Positions 63,408-64,000 of a stretch of 64,000 nucleotides of DNA are shown here, piece by piece; within the stretch, counting starts at the first letter, position 1, and each line of letters starts with the position of its first letter. The notes under the pieces were generated by a model that was not told where the DNA came from, did not search any database, and saw only the letters and a list, made by a program, of their open reading frames with translations. Origin of the DNA: Styela clava (taxonomy: Eukaryota > Chordata > Ascidiacea > Stolidobranchia > Styelidae). Location of the stretch: NCBI RefSeq assembly GCF_964204865.1, contig NC_135255.1:9019135-9083134 (forward strand), read 5' to 3'. A program made the position numbers and the translations under genes.

Positions 63408-64000
63408 ATGGAGAATTATACAAAAATAAATCTTGTTGGACAAGGTGCATTTGGGTAAGCTATTTTCTATGGTTTAAACTTTGAACCTAGAGAATCCTAT
63501 TTTCACAGAATAGTTCGAGGGTACCAAGACAAAAGCGAATACCGTAAGTTTATTCGAAAATATAGTAAAGAAATTGCGAAATTGTAATAGAAAATAATAA
63601 GTGCAAAAGTTAAAAAAAAATTTAATTTGATGTTTTTAAGTACCAAATCAAGCAAAACAGCTTTTTAAAAGGTTCCACCTTTTTTAAGTTCAATCCTATG
63701 AATACAGTCTGTTTACCTCCACCATCTAAGTTTGTGTATTTACACTTCTGGGTGTGATTAATATATTCATATCATTCTTGTAACTGAGATAGATCTCCAG
63801 TCACATTAGTCATTCAGCCATCTTGAAAGCTTTTCTGATGAATGTTTTGTCATATTTCCAGGAGTGTCTACTTATGCAGTAGAAAAACTGACAAAAAATT
63901 GCTGATTTTGAAAGAAATTCCTATGGACGCCATGACAGCAGAAGAACGTGGTGCAGCACGAAACGAAGTACAAATCTTGAAAGTTTTAAGTCATCCAAAT
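63408..64000 (+). CDS. NEK8: NEK8-like protein kinase, first two coding exons (partial)
   Basis: Exon 1 (63408-63454) encodes MENYTKINLVGQGAFG, ending at a GTAAGC donor. Exon 2 starts at 63862 after TTTCCAG and runs off the window edge. The joined 62 residues show the glycine-rich loop GQGAFG (11-16), the VAIK-type lysine in LILKEIP (Lys33) and the helix-C glutamate in RNEVQIL (Glu51), so the visible kinase core is intact. The closest remembered family is NEK8, whose start (MEKYERIRVVGRGAFG) and AMTAEERGAARNE-like segment agree. NEK9 is the alternative; the diagnostic RCC1 repeats lie outside the window. NEK8 acts at the ciliary inversin compartment. Confidence 0.88.

Overview
The window is an AT-rich animal nuclear sequence with spliced genes, short introns and many small DNA transposons. 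It is most likely from an ascidian tunicate, possibly Ciona-like. This rests on the compact spacing (about eight genes in 64 kb), vertebrate-type gene families (NUDT6, EXD2, KRR1, LRRFIP, NEK8), tRNA-derived SINEs, abundant hAT-type MITEs, and acceptor-like sites just upstream of several start codons, as expected with spliced-leader trans-splicing. The species assignment is inference; no database search was possible.

Layout. 0-2 kb: a fold-back repeat with internal ~100-bp repeats, then a short unidentified minus-strand ORF next to a MITE end. 3.2-4.7 kb (-): the 5' three coding exons of a NUDT6-like Nudix gene; the rest is not in the window. 6.2-14.5 kb (-): a complete ten-exon SLC17 (sialin/VGLUT-like) transporter of 512 codons. 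18.2-27.6 kb (+): a complete seven-exon BTB-BACK-Kelch gene (594 codons). An intronless SLC49/FLVCR-like transporter ORF with two apparent frame breaks lies antisense inside its third intron. 28-34 kb: a cluster of nested mobile elements. 34.3-35.5 kb (+): an intronless LRRFIP coiled-coil gene. 39.7-40.7 kb (+): an intronless KRR1 ribosome-biogenesis gene. 43.2-61.8 kb (+): a complete thirteen-exon EXD2 3'-5' exonuclease (611 codons). 63.4 kb to the end (+): the first two coding exons of a NEK8-like kinase.

Exon models were built by hand by matching GT/AG sites, reading phase and remembered family sequence. All phases add up for SLC17, KLHL and EXD2. The genes look like unrelated housekeeping and transport genes; I see no pathway cluster or operon.

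The most unusual object is a 5.75-kb hAT-type element (45339-51093) in EXD2 intron 2. It has a perfect 8-bp target duplication, matching ends and a shared 17-bp subterminal palindrome. It shows no recognisable transposase, but it carries several minus-strand ORFs that look like exons. A separate decayed hAT copy in the same intron (about 51.78-52.92 kb) does keep transposase traces.
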